Of a DNA stretch of 64,000 bases, positions 40,137-47,785 are shown in pieces (positions within the stretch are counted from its first letter, which is position 1; each line of letters opens with the position of its first letter). Both the position numbers and the translations under genes were made by a program. This DNA is from a virus, in the IMG/VR virus record IMGVR_UViG_3300026484_000394, positions 33,198-97,197 of that record; one strand, given 5' to 3'. The notes below the pieces were generated by a model. It ran no database searches and was not told where the DNA came from. It saw nothing but the letters and a program-made list of their open reading frames with translations.

Positions 40137-41712
40137 AAGAATTGCAAAATTCATAGAAGACCGGGTGTATGTAGATAATATGAAATTAGACTTGAAGGCT
40201 TATGCAGCCTTTAAGCTTCCTTACGAACTTAATGAAAACAAGACTATGCTACTAGCTGGAAGACAGGTTGGAAAAACAGTATATCTCGGCACAAAGCTTG
40301 CCGTAAAGTCTCTATTGAAGCATCCGAACAGAGCACTATATGTGGCTCCTCTTGAATCTCACACCAAGTCATTCTCTAAAACAAAATTACAGAATGTTAT
40401 TGACTCTACTCCTGAACTAAAAGCTATTTTTACAGGTAAGGGAACACAGAGCGATGTATTCTTTAAGAAAAACATCTTGGGCGATTTTATTGAACTTACT
40501 TATGCATCTATGGGAGCAGAAGATCCAGTTCGTGTTCGTGGAAAGTCTGCGGATGATTTGTATATTGATGAAGCACAAGATGTTGATTATGATGTCCTTC
40601 CTGCGATAGAAGAGGTTACCACTTCTGCAAAGGCTCCAGTTATTACTTATGCAGGAACAGCTAAGAGCAAAGACAATACAACAGGTGTTATTTGGGACAA
40701 TTCAAATATGATGGAAAGAATTATCAAATGTACTTATTGTAAGAAATATAATATTATTGATAGAAGAAACATCTCTAAAAAAGGCTTAGTCTGTAACAAG
40801 ACAAATTGTCGTAAACCTTTGTACGTAGAGCATGGTGTTTGGGCTCAAACAGGTAGTGCAGATGCAATATACAAAGCTTTCCGTATTCCTCAAGTCGTGC
40901 TTCCGTATCACAACACAGAAGACAAGTGGAAAGAGATTTGGAGTAAGTATATGCAATATACTGAAACAAAATTTAATCAGGAAGTCCTTGGGATTCCAGC
41001 TGGGTCGGCAGACAGATTTCTTACTATTGAAAAATTGAAGAAGAAATGTACAGGTGGAAGAATGAGAGTAACCTGCGACCCCGAGTGGAGAAAGAATTAT
41101 CATGCAATGTTTATGGGTATAGATTGGACTGGTAATGGTGTATTAATGAAGTCTAGAACGGTCGCACTTATCATAGGGCATCGTAAAGATGGAGTGTTTG
41201 AAATGGTATGGGGTAAAATTTTCCCTCCTGGTGGGGTTAATGAGCAACCCAAAGAGTTGATTAATATGGCTCAATTGTTCCAATGTCAGATGGTAGGTGC
41301 GGATGCAGGAATGGGGATGATTCAAAATAAAGACATTATGGATGCTTTGGGAACAAACAGGTTTAAATCTATTCAGTATGTCGGTACTGCTGGGAACCCA
41401 TTCAAATTTCTCCCTGAGAATAACACAATTAATTTGCATAAAACGAAAGCTATTGATACTATTATGGGTATCTTCGTGGATAAATTTATGCCAAGAGTCT
41501 TAACTAAAGGGAGAACTCTTAATTTTATCTTCCCTGACTTTGATGATTGCCGCAATTTTTTAGAAGACATTCTTGCTGAACATGAAGAAGAAACAAGATC
41601 TGGGAATAAGATTTGGACACACGACCCAATGAAGCCAGATGACACACTACATGCTATTGTTTTCGCTATGTATGCCTATATGCATTACAAGCAAGCAGTA
41701 TCTTTCTATTAG
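40117..41712 (+). CDS. terL: Terminase large subunit (TerL), 531 aa
   Basis: DNA-packaging ATPase and headful/cos nuclease. Walker A is AGRQVGKT (47-54), Walker B with catalytic Glu is DDLYIDEAQD (146-155), and the coupling motif is ITYAGTAKS (176-184). The C-terminal RNase H-like nuclease shows its acidic residues in MGIDW (D336), GADAG (D396) and KPDDTLHA (D508/D509). Between the two domains is a four-Cys cluster, CTYC at 205-208 and C226/C231, likely to bind zinc. Start ATG 40117 lies within the upstream gene. The gene ends the long plus-strand operon; the head genes downstream have their own promoter. Confidence 0.93.
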   Translation: MVLKTDKRIAKFIEDRVYVDNMKLDLKAYAAFKLPYELNENKTMLLAGRQVGKTVYLGTKLAVKSLLKHPNRALYVAPLESHTKSFSKTKLQNVIDSTPELKAIFTGKGTQSDVFFKKNILGDFIELTYASMGAEDPVRVRGKSADDLYIDEAQDVDYDVLPAIEEVTTSAKAPVITYAGTAKSKDNTTGVIWDNSNMMERIIKCTYCKKYNIIDRRNISKKGLVCNKTNCRKPLYVEHGVWAQTGSADAIYKAFRIPQVVLPYHNTEDKWKEIWSKYMQYTETKFNQEVLGIPAGSADRFLTIEKLKKKCTGGRMRVTCDPEWRKNYHAMFMGIDWTGNGVLMKSRTVALIIGHRKDGVFEMVWGKIFPPGGVNEQPKELINMAQLFQCQMVGADAGMGMIQNKDIMDALGTNRFKSIQYVGTAGNPFKFLPENNTINLHKTKAIDTIMGIFVDKFMPRVLTKGRTLNFIFPDFDDCRNFLEDILAEHEEETRSGNKIWTHDPMKPDDTLHAIVFAMYAYMHYKQAVSFY

Positions 41713-41716
41713 ACTG

Positions 41717-41745
41717 TTGATATTTTAGTGTGTTTGTGGTAGAAT
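41717..41745 (+). promoter_or_regulatory. Strong sigma70-type promoter for the head module
   Basis: TTGATA (41717-41722), a 17-bp spacer and TAGAAT (41740-41745), with TGG directly before the -10 as an extended -10. Transcription would start near 41752, about 25 nt before the next ATG. It lies in a 64-nt gap between terL and the head genes, where a promoter is expected. Confidence 0.7.
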
Positions 41746-41776
41746 TGGCATTACAATCATCTTGAAGGAAAAAAAT

Positions 41777-42100
41777 ATGTACACACCAATAGCTGTAGCT
41801 CAAAAACTGCGTGAAGCCGCAGGGGAGATTCGTAATCTAAAAGAAGAGAATGCTATTCTTTTACAAAAAGTGGCTGGTTTAGAGAATGCACCTGCTACAG
41901 CTGAGGTAATTGATCCTCAAGTCGCACTGCACAAAGAGGCGGCACAACAAGATGTGGGCTTTGGCTTCCGGGACGAACCATTAGGTTTTGGTTCAACTGT
42001 GGAGAAAATGCCTCAATTTTCATCAGCAAGTGATCTTTCAGCAGAGGAGCAATTAGATAGACTTCTAATGGGCGAATCTGATTCTGATTATCATGATTAA
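41777..42100 (+). CDS. Small acidic head-module protein, 107 aa
   Basis: Start ATG 41777, seven bases after AAGGA. The N-terminal 45 residues are helical with a coiled-coil look (KLREAAGEIRNLKEENAILL). A flexible, Gly/Phe-containing acidic tail follows (VGFGFRDEP; ESDSDYHD). It contains HKEAA, similar to VKEAA near the N-terminus of the capsid candidate. First gene after the head promoter and just upstream of decoration and capsid genes; a scaffolding or assembly role is plausible but not shown. Confidence 0.6.
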   Translation: MYTPIAVAQKLREAAGEIRNLKEENAILLQKVAGLENAPATAEVIDPQVALHKEAAQQDVGFGFRDEPLGFGSTVEKMPQFSSASDLSAEEQLDRLLMGESDSDYHD

Positions 42101-42117
42101 ACAATAAGGATTACAGT

Positions 42118-42552
42118 ATGGGATACCAAACTGAAAAGATTTTTGGAAAAAGAGAATACGTACATATCGTTTCTCCTGACTTTTTAAGCTTACCAAAGCT
42201 AGAGATGGAACTTGAAGACAATGTAAAAGTATCTTCAGGCGAATTTGTAAATGCTACAGGTGAGAAAATTACTCTAACTACTGAAAAGAAAGCTTTCTTT
42301 CTAGTGACAGAAGATTCACACTATAATGATATGTTATCTCGCCCTAAACCAGGTGGCGTAGCAGAGGGCTTCTTTGGAATGATGGTTATTCATACTAAAA
42401 GATACGATGAAGGCGACACAGCTTTTTCTGTAGGAGATGGTGTTACTATCATTGACGGAAAGATTGCTCACCTTGATGCAGACCATACTGTTAGAGTAGG
42501 TCAAATTGTAAAACGCGGCACTGATTGGCTAGCGATAACTTTAGGAGCATAA
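42118..42552 (+). CDS. Putative capsid decoration protein, 144 aa
   Basis: Beta-rich with a C-terminal part (GDGVTIIDGKIAHLDADHTVRVGQIVKRG) of the type seen in small phage head decoration/stabilisation proteins that precede the major capsid gene. It lies one base before the capsid candidate and shares its promoter. Codons are favourable, as expected for an abundant protein. The function is inferred from position and this beta C-terminus. Confidence 0.5.
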   Translation: MGYQTEKIFGKREYVHIVSPDFLSLPKLEMELEDNVKVSSGEFVNATGEKITLTTEKKAFFLVTEDSHYNDMLSRPKPGGVAEGFFGMMVIHTKRYDEGDTAFSVGDGVTIIDGKIAHLDADHTVRVGQIVKRGTDWLAITLGA

Positions 42553-42553
42553 T

Positions 42554-43531
42554 ATGCAACCAGCACAGTCACAAACAGTAAGTTCACAGCAATTCGTTTC
42601 GAGAATGTTTCAAGATGATGGTTTTGTAAAAGAAGCTGCAGAGAAAATCTCTCTATTTATCCGAGATAAGATTCGTGAAAAAGGCTTTGTTAGAAAAGTT
42701 TTAAAGGTTTCTCCTGTATCTGCAAAAGATTTAGTTCCTACGGAGCATACAGACCAACCAGCAATTATGATAGAAAGAGATGTTGATGCTCGTGCAATGA
42801 CAGTTCCTCTTCGTGGTCGTGGTGAATTCAGATACCATGAAACAGACAGATATACTGTTTATTTCCAAAAAATTGTTTCTGAAAAAATCAGAAAATCAAA
42901 AATGGAAATGATGACAGTTAAAACTGACTACAAAAAACTTTTCCGTGATCGTATCTCTGAAGCAATGTTTCATGTTGAAGATATGACTATGATGGGTGGG
43001 GTTTCTAAAGTTCTTGCGGATGAAGAAGCTGAATTCAAAGCAGCAAATGGTGGAAATCTTTCTACTCAAGGGAATAAAAAATTCTCTGCTCAAACTGTTT
43101 ATTTTGACGAAGGGGAAACACTAGATAAATCTAATTTAGTTTTCTTATTCCAAATGCCTACTCGTAACCGTATCGCTAACAAAACTGTACTATTAACAGA
43201 GACTCTTATTCAAGAGTTAATGCATATGACTATGCAAGAAGTTGGTGACAGTGTTGTTTCTCAAATGTGGAAAGATGGAGTAGATAATATATCTGACTTC
43301 TGGAACAAGAAAATTGTTACTACAATTAAGTCTGACTTAGTTAAAAATAATGAGATTTATGCTTTTGCTCCAGAAGAAATGTATGGACACTTCTTTGTTC
43401 TTCAAGATCACACTTCTTACATCGAAGTTGACAGAGACATGATGACAATGGATAGTGAAGCTTATATTGCTCATGCAATTGGTAATACGAAAGGTGTGTA
43501 CAGAGGTGTGTTCTCTGGACTAGAAGAGTAA
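42554..43531 (+). CDS. Putative major capsid protein (HK97-type), 325 aa
   Basis: Size, position after terminase and decoration gene, and a strong upstream promoter fit the major capsid protein. The chain begins with a Gln/Ser-rich N-terminal arm and a helix (FVKEAAEKISLFIRDKIRE). An acidic middle follows, then a C-terminal part with alternating strands and helices that would fit P-domain and A-domain order. An N-terminal segment may be removed by a prohead protease, but none is recognised in this window. The pattern is HK97-like; this rests on context and outline rather than a named motif. Confidence 0.7.
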   Translation: MQPAQSQTVSSQQFVSRMFQDDGFVKEAAEKISLFIRDKIREKGFVRKVLKVSPVSAKDLVPTEHTDQPAIMIERDVDARAMTVPLRGRGEFRYHETDRYTVYFQKIVSEKIRKSKMEMMTVKTDYKKLFRDRISEAMFHVEDMTMMGGVSKVLADEEAEFKAANGGNLSTQGNKKFSAQTVYFDEGETLDKSNLVFLFQMPTRNRIANKTVLLTETLIQELMHMTMQEVGDSVVSQMWKDGVDNISDFWNKKIVTTIKSDLVKNNEIYAFAPEEMYGHFFVLQDHTSYIEVDRDMMTMDSEAYIAHAIGNTKGVYRGVFSGLEE

Positions 43532-43541
43532 GGTCTATAAA

Positions 43542-43838
43542 ATGATTGCACTCACACATATATTAACAAACTTAACAGATAAGCCTGTTTCTATTGGGCT
43601 TACTACGATTGAGCCTGGTAAATCAGGTTCTGTAAGTGATAAGCATTTCCAAAGAAAGCTTGCTTATGTTAGCCGTATGGTTAAGGAAGGTAAATTAAGC
43701 TTTGGTAGTCCAGTTGGTTCATATGTAGTGGGTAATGCTGATGAGGGAAATAAAACTCCTTCATCTACGCAAGAGCCTGTTACCAAAGAAAACCCTCTAG
43801 ATACTATTGAAAGTGTACTTATTAAACAACCTAATTAA
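43542..43838 (+). CDS. Small head-module protein, 98 aa
   Basis: Begins 10 nt after the capsid gene. The first 60 residues form beta strands with TIEPGKSGSVSD, a pattern seen in small post-capsid proteins; the rest is a flexible Pro/Thr/Lys-rich tail. AAGG lies about 8 nt before the ATG. Possibly a minor head or connector-associated protein. Confidence 0.6.
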   Translation: MIALTHILTNLTDKPVSIGLTTIEPGKSGSVSDKHFQRKLAYVSRMVKEGKLSFGSPVGSYVVGNADEGNKTPSSTQEPVTKENPLDTIESVLIKQPN

Positions 43839-43849
43839 GGAACTCCACG

Positions 43850-43969
43850 ATGACTATCAATCCCCATTCTCGGGCAAAAATAGAAAAGACTATCTTTGCA
43901 CACCTATTAAGTATGTATATTAAAAAGCTTATATTAGAAGGAGGCTTGGATGTTAGTGGATGTAATTAG
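43850..43969 (+). CDS. Small peptide, 39 aa
   Basis: ATG 43850 preceded by AAGGA (43838-43842) and a stop at 43967-43969. It overlaps the next gene's start by 20 nt and covers the whole gap between two certain genes. The peptide has a helical middle (EKTIFAHLLSMYIKKLILE). No family recognised; translation is supported only by the ribosome site and spacing. Confidence 0.45.
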   Translation: MTINPHSRAKIEKTIFAHLLSMYIKKLILEGGLDVSGCN

Positions 43970-44921
43970 TGATACAGATCACAGTACATTAAGAGAGAAA
44001 CTCGCTTCTTCTAATGAACTTCGGCAGCGAGTCGCTTCAATAGGCGAGTTACCATCAAAAAAAAGAGATGAGCTAGTAAAAGAGGCTTTCGCATGGCCGG
44101 AAGAAAAGCTATTTCCTATATATACTCCTGAGCATGCCCTTATTTCAAGTGTATACCTCGAAGGAAACAACAATGCACCTGACTTTGTGAAAACTGCTTG
44201 TCAAGAGAGTTGTGCTATATACGGAATAGATGTAGAAATCTCTAACCTAACTAAGGTTGCCTCACAAGAGATAGCATTAACTCCAGATGACTTCGCTATA
44301 CCGAGCAGATTAAAACTACCTCTCGTGGATAAAGATAGCTTCAGGTTGTCTCGCCATGAATTCGAAAAGTGTGCCAATGAATTATCTTTTGAAGAATTGG
44401 TTTTAGGAGCAACTCAACTAGAGAAAAAAGCCTCGATTTTCGGAGAAGAGTCTAGTGATGAGATACGCACTTGGACCTTAAAAGGAAGCGTGCCTATTGC
44501 TGAGGCAAAAAGCATATTAGATGAGAGATATGTAGAAACTGCTAATCCTGATTACATTAAAATTGCAGAGAGTCTTGCCGGCGAAACTCTACGTTCACAA
44601 GAGGCTGTAGCAAATTTCCTTTTTGATGTTGTATCTGTAGACGGAGAATCTCATATCGAAAAGAGTGCTTCTGAAGCAATAGCTGAATTTATGACCTCTC
44701 CTCAATATGGAGAAACAATTGTGTTATATGGAGAAGAGCTAGATTTGGAGAAAGTTGCGAGTATAGATGCCGAAGACTGGACCAACGTATTCTCTATGGA
44801 TACAGTAGAAGCTCTTTTTCAAGAAGGTACTTTAGATACTGCCTTATTGCAAGACATTGAGAAAAATGCAAGCGAAGAAGAAAAACAAGCTATAATAAGC
44901 TTTGTGGTTAACACTCAATAA
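43950..44921 (+). CDS. Acidic helical head-module protein with repeated EKxAS motifs, 323 aa
   Basis: ATG 43950 follows AAGGAGG, the strongest ribosome site in the window, so the product is probably abundant. The short motif EKxAS occurs five times: EKLAS (16-20), EKKAS (158-162), EKSAS (237-241), EKVAS (267-271) and EKNAS (304-308), plus TKVAS (101-105). The same motif marks the product of 11655-12269. Repeated short motifs in an acidic helical protein beside the capsid gene suggest a scaffold or internal head protein with protease or docking sites. There is no protease signature in the protein itself. Confidence 0.65.
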   Translation: MLVDVISDTDHSTLREKLASSNELRQRVASIGELPSKKRDELVKEAFAWPEEKLFPIYTPEHALISSVYLEGNNNAPDFVKTACQESCAIYGIDVEISNLTKVASQEIALTPDDFAIPSRLKLPLVDKDSFRLSRHEFEKCANELSFEELVLGATQLEKKASIFGEESSDEIRTWTLKGSVPIAEAKSILDERYVETANPDYIKIAESLAGETLRSQEAVANFLFDVVSVDGESHIEKSASEAIAEFMTSPQYGETIVLYGEELDLEKVASIDAEDWTNVFSMDTVEALFQEGTLDTALLQDIEKNASEEEKQAIISFVVNTQ

Positions 44922-44940
44922 TTCCAACTAAGGAGAAGTT

Positions 44941-45201
44941 ATGGCTGAAGTAATGATTGACTATAACGAAGTCAAAGAACACAGTTTCTCTCCGTTTTTC
45001 GGAGCAGGAACTGCAAAAATGGTAGACGATATATATCGTAACGAGGGCTCAAAAATTACAGCTACAGGCCTTGTAGACGATATGGATACTATTTCAAACG
45101 CTAATGAAGGTACAAGAGCTGTAATTAGTGCACAAGTGAGTGGTATCGCAGGGTATCACAGATTCCAAGGGCAAGTACAACAAGTACAATTGCCTCTATA
45201 A
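44941..45201 (+). CDS. Small head-module protein, 86 aa
   Basis: AAGGAG at 44930-44935, then ATG 44941. Mixed helix and strand, ending in a Gln/Val-rich tail (QGQVQQVQLPL). It lies between the EKxAS protein and another small protein. No family recognised. Confidence 0.6.
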   Translation: MAEVMIDYNEVKEHSFSPFFGAGTAKMVDDIYRNEGSKITATGLVDDMDTISNANEGTRAVISAQVSGIAGYHRFQGQVQQVQLPL

Positions 45202-45220
45202 ATATAGGAGGGACTTTATT

Positions 45221-45526
45221 ATGGCATTAGTACCTACATCAAAGCCTTCTGTAGATTCAGAGGGTTTACTTAAAGGTCTAGGAGTAAAAGTGAATGGGTC
45301 TGTGCAAGCAATGCACAAAAATGAACCTATTTTCGGAATAGGAAATCAGAATTTGCAAGGATATGTAGCCCTTAAAATGTATGAGCAACACACTGCCGAT
45401 GTAATAGATCAATCTGTTGCTGACAGTGGAGAGCGTGTACTTCAAGAAGGGCAATCATATAGCTCAGGCAAGCCGTATATCACACACAATAAAGTGTGGA
45501 TAGATGACATAGTAAGAGCCACTTAA
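45221..45526 (+). CDS. Small head-module protein, 101 aa
   Basis: Start ATG 45221 with AGGAGGG about 9 nt upstream; a longer frame from 45140 would overlap the previous gene and has no ribosome site. Beta-rich in the middle. The stop overlaps the start of the sigma-like gene (TAATG). No known family. Confidence 0.6.
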   Translation: MALVPTSKPSVDSEGLLKGLGVKVNGSVQAMHKNEPIFGIGNQNLQGYVALKMYEQHTADVIDQSVADSGERVLQEGQSYSSGKPYITHNKVWIDDIVRAT

Positions 45527-46134
45527 TGATTCGAGAGCATCAAAGTACAATAGACTACTTTAGGAGGGTGTATTCCAATGACATCCCTCCTGCTCAATTG
45601 GACTACAAATTATTCAAATACTCGCAAGAAGCTGCAAAGTCTTTTGACCCCAAGAAAAATGCATCATTTAAAACTCACCTATCTAATCACTTAGCTAAGC
45701 TAAAGAGAGATGTACATTCTTCTGGTTCAACAATCAAGACTGGAGAAGAAGTTGGTTACAGTATCCACCGAATTAAGAGAGCCAAAGATGAGTTTTACAT
45801 GGTACATGGCAGAGAACCTGAAAATGCAGAAATTGCAAAAGCTGTCAACCTGTCTGAGAAGATAGTGGGGAAGTATGACCGAATGTCGTCTATAAAAGCT
45901 GTTCGTTCAGACACAGCAGATAGGGGTTCTATGTCTGTAAAAATGAATGAACTGCTCCCTAACCTAAACAAAACGGACAAAGCTATAGTAAGAACGATTA
46001 CTGGTGATATGGGAGTGTCTGAGGCTTTGAAGCACACTGGATTAAGCAAGTCTTCATTCTATAGAAAAAGGGACTTATTATCTTCTGATATGAAAGAGTC
46101 ATATCTTAGAATGAGAGAAAAGAATACACAATGA
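45526..46134 (+). CDS. Sigma70-like factor, 202 aa
   Basis: Sigma factors direct RNA polymerase to promoters. Residues about 30-60 (AAKSFDPKKNASFKTHLSNHL) match the region 2.1-2.2 pattern of 'aa.kFDp.kg.kFsTya...i'. Residues about 76-115 match region 3.0/3.1 (RIKRAKDEFYMVHGREPENAEIAKAVNLSEKIV; compare 'GREPT.eEiAe.l.ls.ekv'). A helix-turn-helix at about 147-185 (DKAIVRTITG ... ALKHTGLSKSSFYRKRDLL) sits where region 4 belongs. Region 1 and much of region 2.3-2.4 are reduced. It is coupled to the genes on both sides (TAATG, ATGA). The phage RNA polymerase gene lies 1.6 kb away on the other strand, so this is a candidate specificity subunit for it; it might instead redirect host polymerase. Confidence 0.7.
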   Translation: MIREHQSTIDYFRRVYSNDIPPAQLDYKLFKYSQEAAKSFDPKKNASFKTHLSNHLAKLKRDVHSSGSTIKTGEEVGYSIHRIKRAKDEFYMVHGREPENAEIAKAVNLSEKIVGKYDRMSSIKAVRSDTADRGSMSVKMNELLPNLNKTDKAIVRTITGDMGVSEALKHTGLSKSSFYRKRDLLSSDMKESYLRMREKNTQ

Positions 46135-46589
46135 CAGCGAAAGTTTCGACATTAGTTAGTACGATATTTGTGCCTAAGCAACTCGACTCGTACTCGGTTC
46201 AGGAGATAAATGATATGTTTGAAAGCATAGAGAAATCTTTCAACTACATATTGAATAAAATACGAGAACAAGGATTTTATATGGACGACATGAAACTGAA
46301 AAGAGTTAGTAGCATCGTAGATATGGCTACTGTATCGAATGAAAATATTGATAGCATTAATGAATACATATCTTCTATGAATAATGCTCTTGCTGGAGAC
46401 TACTTCTTATCTAAAGAAATTTTAGAAGTCTCTCAAATTTCATTAAGGAATGAAACTTTTTCAGCTTCAGTAAGTGTGCAGCCAAAAGTAGTTTCTGTAG
46501 CACTCTCTTCTGGAGAAGTTGTTACTGTCGGTACTACTGGAGTTGTTATTCAAAATGGAACAGATAGCAAGGAGATTTTGTATGATTAG
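46131..46589 (+). CDS. Hypothetical protein, 152 aa
   Basis: Starts in an ATGA overlap with the sigma-like gene. N-terminal 100 residues are helical (INDMFESIEKSFNYILNKI); the last 50 are beta-rich and Val/Ser/Thr-rich. This helix-then-beta layout suits a small fibre-anchoring or head-spike protein, but no family is recognised. It overlaps the next gene by 8 nt. Confidence 0.6.
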   Translation: MTAKVSTLVSTIFVPKQLDSYSVQEINDMFESIEKSFNYILNKIREQGFYMDDMKLKRVSSIVDMATVSNENIDSINEYISSMNNALAGDYFLSKEILEVSQISLRNETFSASVSVQPKVVSVALSSGEVVTVGTTGVVIQNGTDSKEILYD

Positions 46590-47373
46590 AGTCTCTGTAA
46601 CTGATGGCACTTCAACCTCTTTCCGATTCGTGCTTAATTCTGACATTGATTTTGACCAGGCTGATTTGTATCTGACTACAGAGGGCGAGCAGATGCATGT
46701 AGATTCTGTTACTGAAGCAGGCTCTCTCGGACTATATCAAATCCTATTTATCAACCCTGAGACAGGTGTTTTTTCGGTTAATCTAAATGAAGTTCAGTTT
46801 GAGACTATTTATTACAAAGATTTTAAAGTAGTCTTTCTGAAAGACAATGAGACTATTGATGAAACAGTTTCTTTTCAAGTTACACCAATTGGTGCAGAAC
46901 CACTATATGGTGTAGTAAACAAACTAAGATTTGATTTTGAAAAACTAGCAACTCTTTCTGGAGTTCAGATTAGAGTATTTTTACCAAATCTTCTTTCTCA
47001 AAAATGTCCCGATTGTTGGGACGAAGAACTAGGTCAAGCGATCTCTTCATCATGTAATTCTTGTGGAGGAGATTCTGTATTAGAAAAATATCGACCACTA
47101 GATATAATCGCTAGAAAAATCAAAACACAAGCGAAGCAACAATATGATACTGCAGGGATTGATGAGAGAGAAAGTGTTATATTTAATACTTATGCTAGGG
47201 CAGACTTTATTAAAGGTATTATCGTGGCTGATTTGACCTCTAAACAGTTCTATGAGATAGCAGAACGAACTGTTGCCAATATCGGAGGCATTCGCACTTC
47301 TACTACACTTGTAGTTGCTCTGATTAAGTCAAGTGATTCCAGAGTAAAGAAGCTTATTCCACTTTTATACTAG
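46582..47373 (+). CDS. Zinc-ribbon protein, possible neck/head-completion protein, 263 aa
   Basis: Start ATG 46582 follows AAGGAG by 7 nt. The first 110 residues are beta-rich. A four-Cys ribbon follows: CPDC (142-145), then CNSCGG (158-163). Similar 'CPxCyD...CxxCxG' ribbons occur in phage neck or head-completion proteins, which supports but does not prove that role. The C-terminal 90 residues are alpha/beta. It is the last gene of the plus-strand block and its stop lies one base from the stop of the convergent HNH gene. Confidence 0.6.
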   Translation: MIRVSVTDGTSTSFRFVLNSDIDFDQADLYLTTEGEQMHVDSVTEAGSLGLYQILFINPETGVFSVNLNEVQFETIYYKDFKVVFLKDNETIDETVSFQVTPIGAEPLYGVVNKLRFDFEKLATLSGVQIRVFLPNLLSQKCPDCWDEELGQAISSSCNSCGGDSVLEKYRPLDIIARKIKTQAKQQYDTAGIDERESVIFNTYARADFIKGIIVADLTSKQFYEIAERTVANIGGIRTSTTLVVALIKSSDSRVKKLIPLLY

Positions 47374-47374
47374 A

Positions 47375-47785
47375 CTACTCTTGTAACCTAGCTTTTGGAA
47401 TAAGGCTACCCAGTCCATACTCTTGTATATATTTCTTCTTTTTTAATCCAGCTTTTTCTGTTTTCCATCTATGTTTTTGATTATCACTGCTAGTAACCCA
47501 CTCTAGGTTTGATTTACGGTGGTCACTTCTATCTGAGTTTTTATGATTCACTATTGGTAACCCTTCAGGATTATCTATAAAATGTGTTGCAGTTAAGCGA
47601 TGTATCTTTCTTTCAAACTTTCTACCATCTTTCATTAAGGTAACCTTTGGATACCCCATCCAGTTTCGACCACGAAGAGGTACCCCAGTTGCCTTAGAAC
47701 GGATGCCTTTGTTTGGATGTATCTCATATCTAGGGAAGTCATCTACCTCAACCCATCCACGAACACTAGCTCTTTCTATTGCCAT
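47375..47785 (-). CDS. NUMOD4/HNH homing endonuclease, 136 aa
   Basis: Free-standing DNA endonuclease of the type that spreads by homing. The N-terminus has the NUMOD4 pattern (RGWVEVDDFPRYEIHPNKGIR), and a HNH_3 core follows: H62 in IHRLTATHF, N80-H81 in VNHKN, and N93 in SNLEWV. I choose ATG 47785, seven bases after AAGGA, over the ATG at 47806 inside the polymerase frame. It overlaps the end of the RNA polymerase gene by 20 nt in a +1 frame, and its ribosome site lies in the last codons of that gene. Its insertion point is exactly where beta' homology stops, so it probably split the polymerase gene. Confidence 0.85.
   Translation of the reverse strand: MAIERASVRGWVEVDDFPRYEIHPNKGIRSKATGVPLRGRNWMGYPKVTLMKDGRKFERKIHRLTATHFIDNPEGLPIVNHKNSDRSDHRKSNLEWVTSSDNQKHRWKTEKAGLKKKKYIQEYGLGSLIPKARLQE

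Noticed and set aside
43950-44921. Prohead protease
   Set aside because: No Ser-His catalytic pattern or family motif is visible; the position beside the capsid gene alone is not enough.
47375-47785. Intein or group I intron at the polymerase break
   Set aside because: There is no intein splicing motif, the HNH frame is separate, and no second exon follows before the convergent gene.
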